Source: Mantis religiosa (Eukaryota > Arthropoda > Insecta > Mantodea > Mantidae). From it: 64,000 nt of DNA. The notes beneath the pieces are model-generated. The model did no database searches, was not told the DNA's origin, and was given only the letters and a program-made list of their open reading frames with translations. Location: assembly GCA_030765055.1 (NCBI GenBank), contig JAUKNK010000320.1, positions 6,707,001 through 6,771,000 on the forward strand, in the 5' to 3' direction. Made by a program: the position numbers and the translations under genes. Of this stretch, positions 1 to 8,726 are shown piece after piece (the stretch's first letter is position 1; each line of letters begins with the position of its first letter).

Positions 1-129
1 CTCATTATTACATTTTTCTTTGTCCTTCTTACTCTTTTTTAAATATCCTCCATTTTTTTTTTTGTCCCGTAGTCATCAATATTTTACTGCAGTAATTTCT
101 TTGTGTGATTCTGCTGTAGGTGTGTAATT

Positions 130-356
130 TATGTCCTCCAACGTTAAGTCATATCGGACGATGAATGAAAATGGTGAAATTCTGCTCAAATGAGTCCGGG
201 GTCCATGGAGCTTAGAGCTACTCGACATTAGTCTTTCAGGATAAGGGAAAACTGCAGAAAAAGCCATATATAGGTAACTCAACCTAACCGAGATTCGAAC
301 TCGGGACCTCCTGAACGTGAGGCAGGCATTCTACCCTCTACGCTACCGAGGTGGGC
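130..356 (-). mobile_element. tRNA-headed SINE, family 1
   Basis: On the minus strand a tRNA-like head runs from about 356 to 280. It has an A-box-like stretch (TAGCGTAGAGGGTAGA) and a B-box (GAGTTCGAATC). A non-tRNA body follows and ends near the words TTCATCGTCCGATATGACTT. The same head and body recur at 42569-42750 and 43840-44045, and the tail alone at 40158-40225, so this is a dispersed pol III retroposon and not a tRNA gene. Confidence 0.75.
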
Positions 357-837
357 TTCTTTGTGTAATAGACCATTTTGCTTCCCATGTATTTACTCTC
401 TATTCTTTATTCTATTACATTCTAATAAGCAATGGAATATTCTTAATGAGTGAGGACTATGATAGAATGAAGCACAAACTGTACAAGAATTAAACTAGTG
501 CTCCATATATTGCTAGTGTATATCTAGAACATGTTTTGTTAAGTCCTTTCCAACACCCTTAGCTAATGTTGACAAAGAAATAGGCAATTTGGCAGTAGCA
601 TACCATTTTTGGAATGTGAATCATGACACAGAACCAGAAATTTATTTGTTAACAAGTGATCATGGTCCAGCTGCATTGACTACTTGGGAAAAAAGTTATC
701 ATAAATAAATATGAAGGAAATGTCTTAAATTTCGACACCATCTTTGATGAGAACACAAACTTCAACAGGACAACAATAGAGACTCCCCCATCACCATCAA
801 GGAGTTCACCAAATCAAAACTGAACATCGACATAAAC
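357..837. other. Intergenic, no gene seen
   Basis: AT-rich sequence with no long open frame, no splice-flanked coding signal and no repeat that I can tie to other parts of the window. Confidence 0.5.
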
Positions 838-935
838 TGAAGATGGAAATTAATTGTTCTTTCACACTGGCCGCGTGTAGGCTAAAGTATGGATTCGGAA
901 GATCCGTGGTTCAAATCCCGGCTATGGCATTGAAT
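838..935 (+). mobile_element. Chimeric fragment of tRNA-headed repeat, family 3
   Basis: The left half (about 845-890) is the reverse complement of the body of the repeats at 48427-49110 (GGAAATTAATTGTTCTTTC). The right half is their direct-orientation tRNA-like 3' end (GGTTCAAATCCCGGCTATGG followed by CATTGAATTTTTCAGTC). The head-to-body inversion matches the foldback organisation at 50831-51350. Confidence 0.6.
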
Positions 936-2989
936 TTTTCAGTCTTTACTTCCATACTTAGCTGAGGATGTTAGGAAGTTCGTAACGAAATGCTTCTTGC
1001 CTGTTGGACTACTCGGTTTGTTTGCTCTATACCGAGCGAGATGTCTGTGACCCGGAAAGAGAAAGTCCTGGCTTCTATTCCGGTGGACGACCTTCTTGAC
1101 AAATGGGTTTCCCGGGTTCCTAGACAAATGTCGCATTGCCGACATTTCGTGACCTTTCATCTTTCATCCTATTTGGAGTTTCAAAACCAAAGTGTCCTCC
1201 GGATTGGGGGATATCTCCTAGAGGATACGTAAGCCTAGGACAGGTGGATAAGGGTGTCGGTTGTACGACAAGTCACCAAGAAGTTTCAATTTGTAACTGT
1301 CAACATACCTGGCCACCTGCTTCATTTCTGGCCACCCTTATTATCACCTCCTTAGCATAGTCCAGTCCACCCCCCTCCCCTATAAGTTTATGACAAGCAG
1401 CAAATGGTTAAACCCATGAAGTAAGCTGAGCAGTGATATTGCCAAGGTTGCACCTTATGACCCCGAGCGTTTGCTTATCTTTCGTTAAAATCCGCAGCAA
1501 AGCCAGAGTTCATTCAGTAAGGGACTTCCTAACAGCAGCACGACAACTTAACGTAAGTACAAGTTCCCTACATGGACAACATTTTAAAGTAAATCTCATA
1601 TCCCAGGCTACCCTATACATGAGAATGCTTTCTAAAACTTTGAGCTTCTCAAGACCAGTTCTGTCGATTACTACTTAATCCCGAATTTTAAGGGGAAAAA
1701 AATAGTTTTATTGTAAAAACAAATTTTAAAATTTTAGAAATGTAGTCAACGGTTACTAAATACTTCAGTGTTATACTTTAATATGTGATATTTTAATAAT
1801 TAATAAATATAACTGTCAAATGCAGTCAACAAAATCATTAAATAAGAGTTGAAGTCATTTGTCTGAAACCGCGCATTTTCATGACAAACAAATTGTATAT
1901 CTTTGAATTTTCTGTAAACAAAGCAGGAAGTGATAACTTCCCAGGAGGCCATGAGTTCTAGTGAAAAGTGGCATTTGTGATTTCCTATATTTACGGTTAC
2001 TGTGACTAGAAGTCTGCATCGTATCTTGTTTAAAGTGGTTTACTATTAATTTTGAGTGCTTTGTTTTACGTTTGGTGTAATTGTTTTCATATTGTGAGCA
2101 AAAATGCATTAATATTTGATTAATACTTGGTTTACGATTCACCTAACCTCAACATCCAACGAGCTCAACCAACTAACAGTAAGTCAATGATTAGTTATTA
2201 GCAAGCGCCTCAGAGTACGTTATTCCTTAAAAAGCAAAACGCTATTAGAATTGACTCACTTGATTATACTCCCATCATTGAATTTGTGTAACAGTTAGCT
2301 GCTAAAGTTAATCCCTCTCATATTAGACTTGGATCTAAAATATCAAACAAAAGACTGTTACACAAATAAAAATATTTGTTAATTAATGTCCAATTATCTT
2401 AAGAAGTTGATGTTAATACTTTATTTTTTAATAAACAGATTTCACGAAAATTTGCTCGGATCGTTAGTTACACTTGGTCGTCTTGTTTACTTCGTCGTCA
2501 AGGATACTATGTGTTTTCGTATTACCAAACTCTGAAGACGAAACAAACCTAAAAACAGAATCAACTGCTGACATGCCAAAATTCATTACGCGATTTTTAT
2601 TGTTTAAAATAAATACTTTTCCCAAACTATTAAACCTATGGGAACATTTAATTTTTTAATAATTTAACTTCGGGATTTATTTCATGGTTAAACGGTCAAA
2701 AATGATCCGCTACGGCCGATTTATCAATTTGTTTATATCTAATGTTACGAAAATGTTCTTTCTTTCTGGTTTCCAAATAAAAATTCTGGTTTAATTAATG
2801 GTTTTAATAAAGATTTTACACAAAAGAAGATTGAAAAATTTAAATATCAAAAAACATAATGATATTTCTACTCTTAAAAAATAAGAGATGATTATAAATT
2901 TAAAACTTTACTTACCATCCTTAGGTTAATATACATTTTCAAAAACGTTTTAAAGAACTTGGTATAACTTAAGTTCCTCAAAATAAATA
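936..2989. other. Intergenic, no supported gene
   Basis: Short ORFs occur on both strands (for example near 990-1232 and 1433-1678), but they overlap each other, lack recognisable motifs and have no splice context. From 1700 onward the sequence is very AT-rich. Nothing further is supported. Confidence 0.5.
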
Positions 2990-3098
2990 TAGTATTAAAA
3001 TGTATTACAATTTTGTAAAAAAGATAAAATTCATAATAAAAAAATCTGGTATTTATCAATTTAATTGTTTAGATTGTGATCAGGTTTATATTGGCTAG
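2990..3098 (+). pseudogene. Penelope-like element GIY-YIG endonuclease fragment
   Basis: The plus-strand translation just before a TAG at 3096-3098 reads KKSGIYQFNCLDCDQVYIG. This has the SG(I/V)Y...C..C...YIG pattern that opens the GIY-YIG endonuclease domain of Penelope-like retroelements. The similarity stops at the YIG and the following sequence is unrelated, so this is a truncated relic. A second fragment of the same domain lies at 29455-29673 on the other strand. Confidence 0.6.
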
Positions 3099-3332
3099 GA
3101 ATTAAGAAGGCATGGGGGCGGGGGGTTGAATGCCAACAGATGGCCTACCCCAAGAGCTGCGACTGAAACTGTCTTTCAGTCAATAGAAAATGAAGAAAAA
3201 CTTATTGCAAATAGCTAATATTTTTGCTATATTTGTGGTTAGTAATTAGGTTTTCAGGACTTTTACTATATATTTTCTATTTTTCATTTATTTAAATACG
3301 GGACCATAAAACGTTGAAGCATTAGACATTAC

Positions 3333-4173
3333 AGTAGTATAGAATTGAGAGAATCAGCACAGTGTAGATAAGATGTTGAACTCTCCTCTGTGTTAATATA
3401 TGAGTGATGTAGAATGCTCATTGATTTAGAACTCTCCTATATGAAAATCGAGTTGTAAAAGAAGGGGAGTGTTGGCGTAGTGCCGTTCTCCCCTGTGCAG
3501 TGAGATGTTTTTGAGGGTTGGGATGATGATGATGATGATGATGATTGTGTGTGTGTGTGTGTGTGTGTGATGTGTAATGTGTGATGGGTGGGATGGGTAA
3601 CGGGGGGGGGGGGGGGGGGGGGGTTCCGGGGATGTTTGAATTAAATGTGAATTCTTTTCGATGTGTGTGTGTGTGCTTGAACTCTCATGTATGAATATCG
3701 AAGTCTAGGGTTCGATATTGTGATGGGGCGGGGTGGGTAACGGGGGTTCCGGGGATGTTTGAATTAAATGTATTGATAGTAATTCTTCGATGACTGTGCT
3801 TGAACTCTCATGTATGAATATCGAGTCTAGGGTTTGATATCTATTACGTTCAGTGCTTCGATGTCTGTGCTTGAACTCTCATGTATGAATATCGAGTGTA
3901 GGGTTTGATATCTATTACGTTTAGTGTATGATATATGATGTAGTATCGTTATTCTTTAGATAAAAGAATATCGAGAGAATGATTAGGTATGTTTACTGGG
4001 AGAGATTTATGAAAATAAATGTAATAAGACATTCTGGTAAGGGGTGTTCCCTATGCAGAATCTCTCCTTGAGCTATTGTATCCAAGAGCGATGTAAAGGT
4101 TAAGAAAAGGTTAAATTCCGTTCCCACATCGAGGTACGAGAAAATATAAATCTATTCCACATTGAAGTATAAG
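3333..4173 (+). repeat. Left terminal inverted repeat of the Polinton
   Basis: About 841 bp matching the reverse complement of 18920-19742. The few differences outside simple repeats include single changes in an AT-rich stretch near 3970 and at about 4121. Homology ends after TCTATTCCACATTGA with a small indel. Inside lie a (GAT)n/(GT)n microsatellite, a run of 22 G, and tandem subrepeats of about 125 and 71 bp built around CTTGAACTCTCATGTATG. Confidence 0.95.
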
Positions 4174-4411
4174 GGCGATGACGTGTTGTCATTCCTCAAG
4201 ATTTGTGCATATGTGAGTAAATCCGAATTAACAGGTCTCACCCTGTCCCGCCAGCTCGGGAACGAACGTGTCCTCACTTCACACAAACCCTCCGTCCGTT
4301 AAGTACAATCGACGATAGGATGGGGAGGGGGGAGACAGGTATGATCACGTTTCATCACCCATCTGCTCACTCGGGAACGAATGCATTCTCACTTCACATC
4401 GCAACGTCAAG
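4174..4411 (+). promoter_or_regulatory. Left-end leader with a duplicated 30-bp motif
   Basis: Between the TIR and the first ATG, CTCGGGAACGAA followed by TCTCACTTCACA-type sequence appears twice, at about 4255-4284 and 4371-4400. The second copy ends a few bases before the ATG of the left-end gene. The duplication suggests a cis element for that gene. No clear TATA box was seen. Confidence 0.35.
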
Positions 4412-5077
4412 ATGAGTGGAACAACAACACCTATCATTGAAAGTGATACCAGATTCTGGGAGAATCTACGCAATTTCGAAGATTTGCAAAAGCATTGGGT
4501 TGAGCACCACGATGAAACGTGTGATGGAAAGATGCATCAAGTGATTTGCAAGAATCCTTCACATCATGATTCGATCACATCTTATGCTCAATGCGGAAAG
4601 AATTGTAAAGTGTACCTCGGGTAAGTAGAATTATAATTGTGTGTTAACGTGAAAGTGTTGTTATGTGTTAGATAACTAATGATAAATATGTTTATTTCAG
4701 TAAAGCCCAAAGTGAAGATGTGGCATGCCAGTCCGAACAGGATCAAGGTGAAGATGTGTGCGGTCCGTACAATGATCGTCCGTTTAAGGATATCGGTACA
4801 TCGAAACCCGAGGAGGAAGTCATAGAAAAGTGAGTATAAAATAATAAGAGTTTTACGTTAACAAGTGTATTAAATATTCACGATGTTGAGACAGTTCGTG
4901 TATGTCCGCAGATCCAGTAAGAAAGGAGACAAGAAAAAGAAGAAGACGAACTGCAAACCGAGAATCGTCAAAGCCAAGAAGACGTTCGATCAAGACAGTT
5001 TCATCATAATGATGTTCGAACCCTTCACACCCTTCGCAGAAGAAGTAGAGGAGGAAGTTGCGAGTGATGGTAAATAG
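4412..5077 (+). CDS. Three-exon Polinton gene of unknown function
   Basis: Predicted exons are 4412-4620, 4701-4829 and 4912-5077, giving 167 residues. Exon 1 would stop soon after its end if unspliced. Donors are GTAAGT at 4621 and GTGAGT at 4830; acceptors are TTTATTTCAG ending at 4700 and TCCGCAG ending at 4911. The summed exons (504 nt) stay in frame to a TAG. The N-terminal part has a Cys/His-rich stretch around residues 33-66 (HHDETCDGKMHQVICKNP...), possibly metal-binding. The middle is acidic, followed by a Lys-rich run (KKGDKKKKK) and an acidic tail. I do not recognise the family. Its place next to the TIR, away from the virion block, suggests an early or accessory role, which is inference. 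The splice pattern is predicted from sequence only. Confidence 0.65.
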
Positions 5078-5141
5078 TGTGTGCATGAACGATAACGACA
5101 TCTCCATCAGCATTGACTTTCGTGTGAACATAGGATTATAG

Positions 5142-5555
5142 AATGAACTCCCATCACTTTACATTAAAGACACACATGACGATACGTTTGTGTATATTAC
5201 AAAAGAGGATTGGGAGGTAATAATGTCAAATTTGTGTGTTTTGGATACGTATCTGAAAGATGGTAAGCATCCATGTGCACCGTACAGTGAAAATATAATA
5301 TATGCATTTAATATAATGTTATGCATGAATAAGATGCAAGAAATAACGTTTGTGAATACATGTTTAAATGTGGGCAGTATAAATCTGAATAGTACTGCAT
5401 TCAATGGACTTAAAAGACTAATTCCATATATTGAAAGAAATTTATATCAGTTGTATGATATTCATAAATCATTATGTTCATATGATGCAAAAAGCAGGAG
5501 TGCAAGGAAGAGGATATTGGAGATGTATGTTAAAGTCAATAAAAAGATAATTTGA
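5142..5555 (+). CDS. Small hypothetical Polinton protein, start uncertain
   Basis: The open frame runs from 5142 to the TGA at 5555. The first ATG in frame is at 5223, giving about 110 residues. Upstream the frame stays open for 27 codons with no ATG and begins just after ATTATAG at 5135-5141, a possible splice acceptor. The protein is hydrophobic and Cys-containing, with a basic C-terminus (KSRSARKRILEMYVKVNKK). No family is recognised. It lies 25 bp from the convergent capsid gene stop, with an AATAAA at 5538-5543 overlapping its last codons. Compact packing and an intact frame in an otherwise AT-rich element support a real gene, but its start or first exon is unresolved. Confidence 0.5.
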   Translation, partial: NELPSLYIKDTHDDTFVYITKEDWEVIMSNLCVLDTYLKDGKHPCAPYSENIIYAFNIMLCMNKMQEITFVNTCLNVGSINLNSTAFNGLKRLIPYIERNLYQLYDIHKSLCSYDAKSRSARKRILEMYVKVNKKII

Positions 5556-5566
5556 ATTTGTAATGT

Positions 5567-5576
5567 TTTATTTATT
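5567..5576 (-). terminator. Poly(A) signal for the leftward capsid block
   Basis: TTTATTTATT on the plus strand gives overlapping AATAAA signals on the minus strand, 5-14 bp after the capsid gene stop at 5581. Confidence 0.6.
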
Positions 5577-5580
5577 ACAC

Positions 5581-6789
5581 CTATATGATAGATTGTACAA
5601 CATGAGTTAGTGGTTTATAAGTGAATAATTTATCATGAATAATTAAACAGAATAATGAAGTTTGTGCAGGAAAATTTGACGATGCTTGAACTTCCAATCT
5701 GACATTCACTGCCCCCGTCACAGTATCCTCAGGTTGATGAGAGCAATCGATGACGAATAGCGGTGCATATTTCAGAAAGTCGTTCCTTTTCAAAAGAGGG
5801 TAATTCTCCTTTCCATAGTAGGATGATTGAAATTTGGAATATTGATCATACAGAGATGCAAATTTCGAATTGGCGAAATCCAAATTCATATCGTGATAGG
5901 GGTAAGATTCACTGTTGAGATAAAGTTTCAGATTGGTGATATTACAATTATCAAATAGAGAAGCATCCTTAGCGAGATGATTCAATCTATCCACTTGTGC
6001 ACCGACTATGACGAAACGTGGTTTTTCAAGTTTAGTCGTGGTTGCAATGTTCCATGTGAACGCTTTAGTTTGAGGTACAGCAGGTTGAGTGTGAAGGTCC
6101 AAGGTTCGAAATGCGACGTGTAGAGGTTTATCCGATTTGACGAGTTTAAGTTTATCAACTCGTTCAGAATCTGAAAGTCGAAGTACAGGCATCCTCCATT
6201 CGAGTCTAGTTAGTTGTATGGTTGTAGGATCGTTTCCAATGATACAATTATTAGAATCCTTAGATCTAATGAGAATAAGTTCAAACTTGCTATTAAGTAT
6301 GACCTCCTTGTGATCGTCGGCGAAACCCAGCAACATCGAAAGAGGAACGATAGCATTGAAGATACCATTCGATGTATTCACGATGTCTACCACACCTCCA
6401 GGATAGATCCATCCAGCATTTAGTAAACGATTCGATTCCAGTTCATTCAGTGCAGCATAGTTACGCATCGTTGATGAAATGCCCGGATTCCTAGTTCTAT
6501 CAATAGTCGTTCCATTCATATCCAGACGAATCTCATCGAATAGGAATGCCATAGCATTGTTACTCAATTTCGATGTGGCAACGGTGCCGTCGGGTTTAGT
6601 GAGAGTCCCCTCAATGTAGAGATAACTTCTACTAGGAAGCGTGTACAAATCTTCAGCTTGACATGGAATTCTAATTTCATCGTTCACATCGAGAGCTGAC
6701 GTATTGTACGGTAGGAATACGTGTTCTTCCTCCTTACTGATCTTATCATCAAAGGTCGGAATCCCGGTCACGTCCAACACATCCATCAT
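5581..6789 (-). CDS. Major capsid protein (double jelly-roll, hexon-like)
   Basis: 402 residues forming the main virion shell. The segment from residue about 55 to 105 shows the typical Polinton capsid signatures: SYLYIEGTL, then AFLFDEIRLDMNGTTIDR followed at once by TRNPG. These match the first jelly roll of insect Maverick capsid proteins, and the length suits the compact members of the family. The gene starts MM (ATG at 6789 or 6786). It is the last gene of a leftward block after core protein, protease and penton. A CTATATTAAAA box near 6890 on the minus strand could be its own promoter, and CTAACTTAG just upstream of the ATG resembles a 3' splice site. The frame is intact. Family assignment is by pattern recognition, not by a search. 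Confidence 0.9.
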   Translation of the reverse strand: MMDVLDVTGIPTFDDKISKEEEHVFLPYNTSALDVNDEIRIPCQAEDLYTLPSRSYLYIEGTLTKPDGTVATSKLSNNAMAFLFDEIRLDMNGTTIDRTRNPGISSTMRNYAALNELESNRLLNAGWIYPGGVVDIVNTSNGIFNAIVPLSMLLGFADDHKEVILNSKFELILIRSKDSNNCIIGNDPTTIQLTRLEWRMPVLRLSDSERVDKLKLVKSDKPLHVAFRTLDLHTQPAVPQTKAFTWNIATTTKLEKPRFVIVGAQVDRLNHLAKDASLFDNCNITNLKLYLNSESYPYHDMNLDFANSKFASLYDQYSKFQSSYYGKENYPLLKRNDFLKYAPLFVIDCSHQPEDTVTGAVNVRLEVQASSNFPAQTSLFCLIIHDKLFTYKPLTHVVQSII

Positions 6790-6906
6790 AGAACCTTGAA
6801 ACCTAAGTTAGCGAGAAATCTTCGATTAGACGATGTGATTAGCTTGCGGGTCGATGATCGAGTAGAGATCAATCTCGAGAGATGTTTTTTAATATAGCAT
6901 CGTCTC
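6790..6906 (-). promoter_or_regulatory. Capsid gene 5' region with TATA-like box
   Basis: A 117-bp gap between the penton stop and the capsid ATG. The minus strand carries CTATATTAAAA about 100 bp before the ATG and a weak splice-acceptor-like CTAACTTAG. Either a separate capsid promoter or a leader intron is possible. Confidence 0.35.
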
Positions 6907-7614
6907 TTAAAACTTATACCCATTACGACGTATGTGCAATCGTACAGTGATGGTTTCGTTCCTGAAATCTAACTTATCGCCGTTCTGGTCTACCACTCTA
7001 ATGTCGAGATGATCAATGAGATTCGTATCGATGATTGGTAAATATATAGGACTTGATGGTTCCTGCGAAATATGATAACCTGGAGGTACCGATGGGAAAA
7101 ATTCATACAGAGAATGACCACTTTTACCATTGATGAAAGATCCCGTTGCAAGACTACACTCGATACGTATGATGCTGACTTTGAATATGTTAACCAAATC
7201 ATTAGACTCGGTCAGCATGTTTGCCGGTACCCTCTGTTTAGAGGTGAAACCGAGAAGTGAAGCAATAGATCTCTCACGACTAAAGTCGATAATATAGGGA
7301 GATTGAATTTCTGATTTCATGGTGTTATTATTAGCACGTAGAATAAAGTCGTCACCGATGTCGAGAGCATCCTTGATCAATCTGGCGATATCATCCAATT
7401 CATAAGTACCCGGTGGAATTACTATACGTTCGACTTTTCCATCGCGAACGTAATGGAATAGATTATTACTCTCGTCCACATTCGGAATTGAGTAAAAAGT
7501 CTCAAAATTCAATAGAGCTATCTCGTAATGTCCGTTAGGATCCAGATGTAATGGTGGATTTAGAAATGTAGAGAAGCTGGTATCACTACCACTCACGGTG
7601 ATCGTGTAACTCAT
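6907..7614 (-). CDS. Minor capsid (penton-like) protein, single jelly roll
   Basis: 235 residues, expected to form the vertex capsomers. The order of motifs is typical of Polinton/adintovirus penton proteins: an N-terminal strand pattern with YEIALLNFETFYSIPN at residues 30-45, then IPPGTYELDDIARLI near 66-80, a NNNTMKSEI segment, and SIASLLGF at about 116-123. The C-terminal region is a strand-rich continuation ending RLHIRRNGYKF. The ATG at 7614 overlaps the end of the protease frame (stop at 7586) by 29 bp in another frame, so the two genes are tightly coupled in the leftward virion block. The frame is intact. Function rests on family resemblance and position next to the capsid gene. Confidence 0.88.
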   Translation of the reverse strand: MSYTITVSGSDTSFSTFLNPPLHLDPNGHYEIALLNFETFYSIPNVDESNNLFHYVRDGKVERIVIPPGTYELDDIARLIKDALDIGDDFILRANNNTMKSEIQSPYIIDFSRERSIASLLGFTSKQRVPANMLTESNDLVNIFKVSIIRIECSLATGSFINGKSGHSLYEFFPSVPPGYHISQEPSSPIYLPIIDTNLIDHLDIRVVDQNGDKLDFRNETITVRLHIRRNGYKF

Positions 7615-7876
7615 CGAGGAGAAACTGAAGGCACAAGTGACCGCAAATCACAGAATCGAATTCTTGAAATCTCGTCGTATTATATAGGAGCTTGACACCC
7701 GAAAGGTACGTTTCTATCTCTTCCGGAGGTCTCAGATCGCCGAAACTGTCAAAGTAGTAGGCAACGTCACCATCCTTACGTACAGCAACCCAATGTGTAC
7801 CAGGGTTATTTGATGTATCCAGATTCACTACTATTCTCTCATAGTATCGAGGATGTGGAGGTAGTTTATCGATCAT
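7586..7876 (-). CDS. Adenain-type cysteine protease (C-terminal part from first ATG)
   Basis: Virion maturation protease of the adenovirus-protease type. From the ATG at 7876 the protein has 96 residues with a full catalytic set: His28 in GTHWV, Asp43 in YYFDSFG, Gln71 and Cys78 in SVICGHLC. The Gln-Cys spacing of 7 equals that of adenain. Conserved family sequence (LSANEIDSYARRLRIPHFRGVY) lies upstream of this ATG in the same frame, back to about 7980, with no ATG before a stop. The true protein therefore probably starts earlier by -1 frameshifting from the overlapping PLA2/core gene, by a non-AUG start (a CTG lies in a favourable context) or by splicing. It overlaps the penton start by 29 bp. 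Confidence 0.85.
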   Translation of the reverse strand: MIDKLPPHPRYYERIVVNLDTSNNPGTHWVAVRKDGDVAYYFDSFGDLRPPEEIETYLSGVKLLYNTTRFQEFDSVICGHLCLQFLLDELHDHREW

Positions 7877-7937
7877 GTAGACACCTCTAAAATGTGGAAT
7901 GCGTAGACGTCGTGCATACGAATCGATCTCGTTAGCA

Positions 7938-7984
7938 CTCAGGGCTTTTTCCGGGATAAATATAGGCCTCGCCCCGAGTTTTTT
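7938..7984 (-). promoter_or_regulatory. Candidate -1 ribosomal frameshift site (A AAA AAC plus hairpin)
   Basis: On the minus strand the heptamer A AAA AAC occupies 7984-7978 and is in register with the PLA2/core frame (TCA AAA AAC). The -1 frame after it runs openly into the protease. CTCGGGGC (7978-7971) can pair with GCCCTGAG (7945-7938) with one G-U pair, and the core-gene TGA lies in the 3' arm. The stem begins at once, with little spacer, which is not ideal. Product would be about 330 residues. Confidence 0.5.
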
Positions 7985-8577
7985 GATCGAAGATATAATC
8001 CTCTACCCTTACGACGTCTCTTACGGCGAAGACCTTTGCCCTGAGCCAAAGATTCCATGCGCTCGTTGTGACGTGTTAATTCCGCAAGTTGTTTTGCATC
8101 CGAACGTTTCTTATTGACAGCCGTAGCAATCTGAGCAGCACCTCCAGCTAGACCACCTGCTGCACCTAGAGCTCCTAAAAGTGGTAGCAAAGGTAAGAAA
8201 CCACCTCTCTTGTTGCGACGTTTACGCATGCCAGCGCCCGCTGCCAATTTACCCTTCATAAGTGTAGTCACAAGTCGAGCTGCAAGTCGTTCGCCCAAAG
8301 AAGCGTCGGCAGACTTTACACGTCTCCAAGCTTTCTCTACCAACACCTTATCGGCTAGACGACGAGATTCTGTATCAGTACTCTCTGCGTAAGCCCGATC
8401 GTGATCGAGACACGCTGAATCTAACCCGTTCACCGGTAAGTCACCTCTCTGCAAGCGTTTATGTAGTTTCGTTCCGGGACCGCAGAAACGATAACCCGGT
8501 AAATGTGCCTCATATGGTAATGAATTAATCAAGGAATTAAGAATTCCCGAACCTTTGCGTGCACGTGTAGAGCGCAT
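7939..8577 (-). CDS. PLA2-domain / basic core (pX-like) virion protein
   Basis: 212 residues. Residues 26-36 (LPGYRFCGPGT) form the calcium-loop pattern of parvovirus-type phospholipase A2, and His59-Asp60 in LDHDRAYA is the catalytic pair. Residues about 118-160 change to a basic segment (MRKRRNKRGG) followed by a Gly/Ala/Leu-rich stretch resembling adenovirus core/membrane-active peptides. The C-terminus is highly basic, with GRGLYL repeated. The likely roles are membrane breach at entry and DNA condensation in the particle, by analogy with the two families. It is first in the leftward virion block, next to a two-way promoter. A slippery heptamer sits 13 codons from its end and could fuse it to the protease. 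Confidence 0.82.
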   Translation of the reverse strand: MRSTRARKGSGILNSLINSLPYEAHLPGYRFCGPGTKLHKRLQRGDLPVNGLDSACLDHDRAYAESTDTESRRLADKVLVEKAWRRVKSADASLGERLAARLVTTLMKGKLAAGAGMRKRRNKRGGFLPLLPLLGALGAAGGLAGGAAQIATAVNKKRSDAKQLAELTRHNERMESLAQGKGLRRKRRRKGRGLYLRSKNSGRGLYLSRKKP

Positions 8578-8585
8578 GTCTCACT

Positions 8586-8726
8586 ATGAAATAAAAAAGG
8601 CAAAACGTGCGCTTTATAAGTATACGATTCCTATGACGATTGGCTAAATCCAGTAAAGACATAGATTGCCCTTATCACGAACGAAATAAAAGACAAAACT
8701 TATGCTTTATAAGTATTAGTCGCGAT
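8586..8726. promoter_or_regulatory. Divergent promoter with 36-bp direct repeat
   Basis: Between the core protein (leftward) and the ATPase (rightward), GAAATAAAA...CAAAACxTxxGCTTTATAAGTAT occurs at 8588-8624 and 8683-8717. CTTTATAAG reads as a TATA-like box on both strands. The left copy sits about 35 bp upstream of the core-gene ATG. The minus strand also has TTTTTTATTTCATAG just before that ATG, a possible acceptor. Confidence 0.5.

Noticed and set aside
939..1360. Overlapping ORFs on both strands
   Set aside because: Mutually overlapping with no conserved pattern; likely chance in a locally GC-richer stretch.
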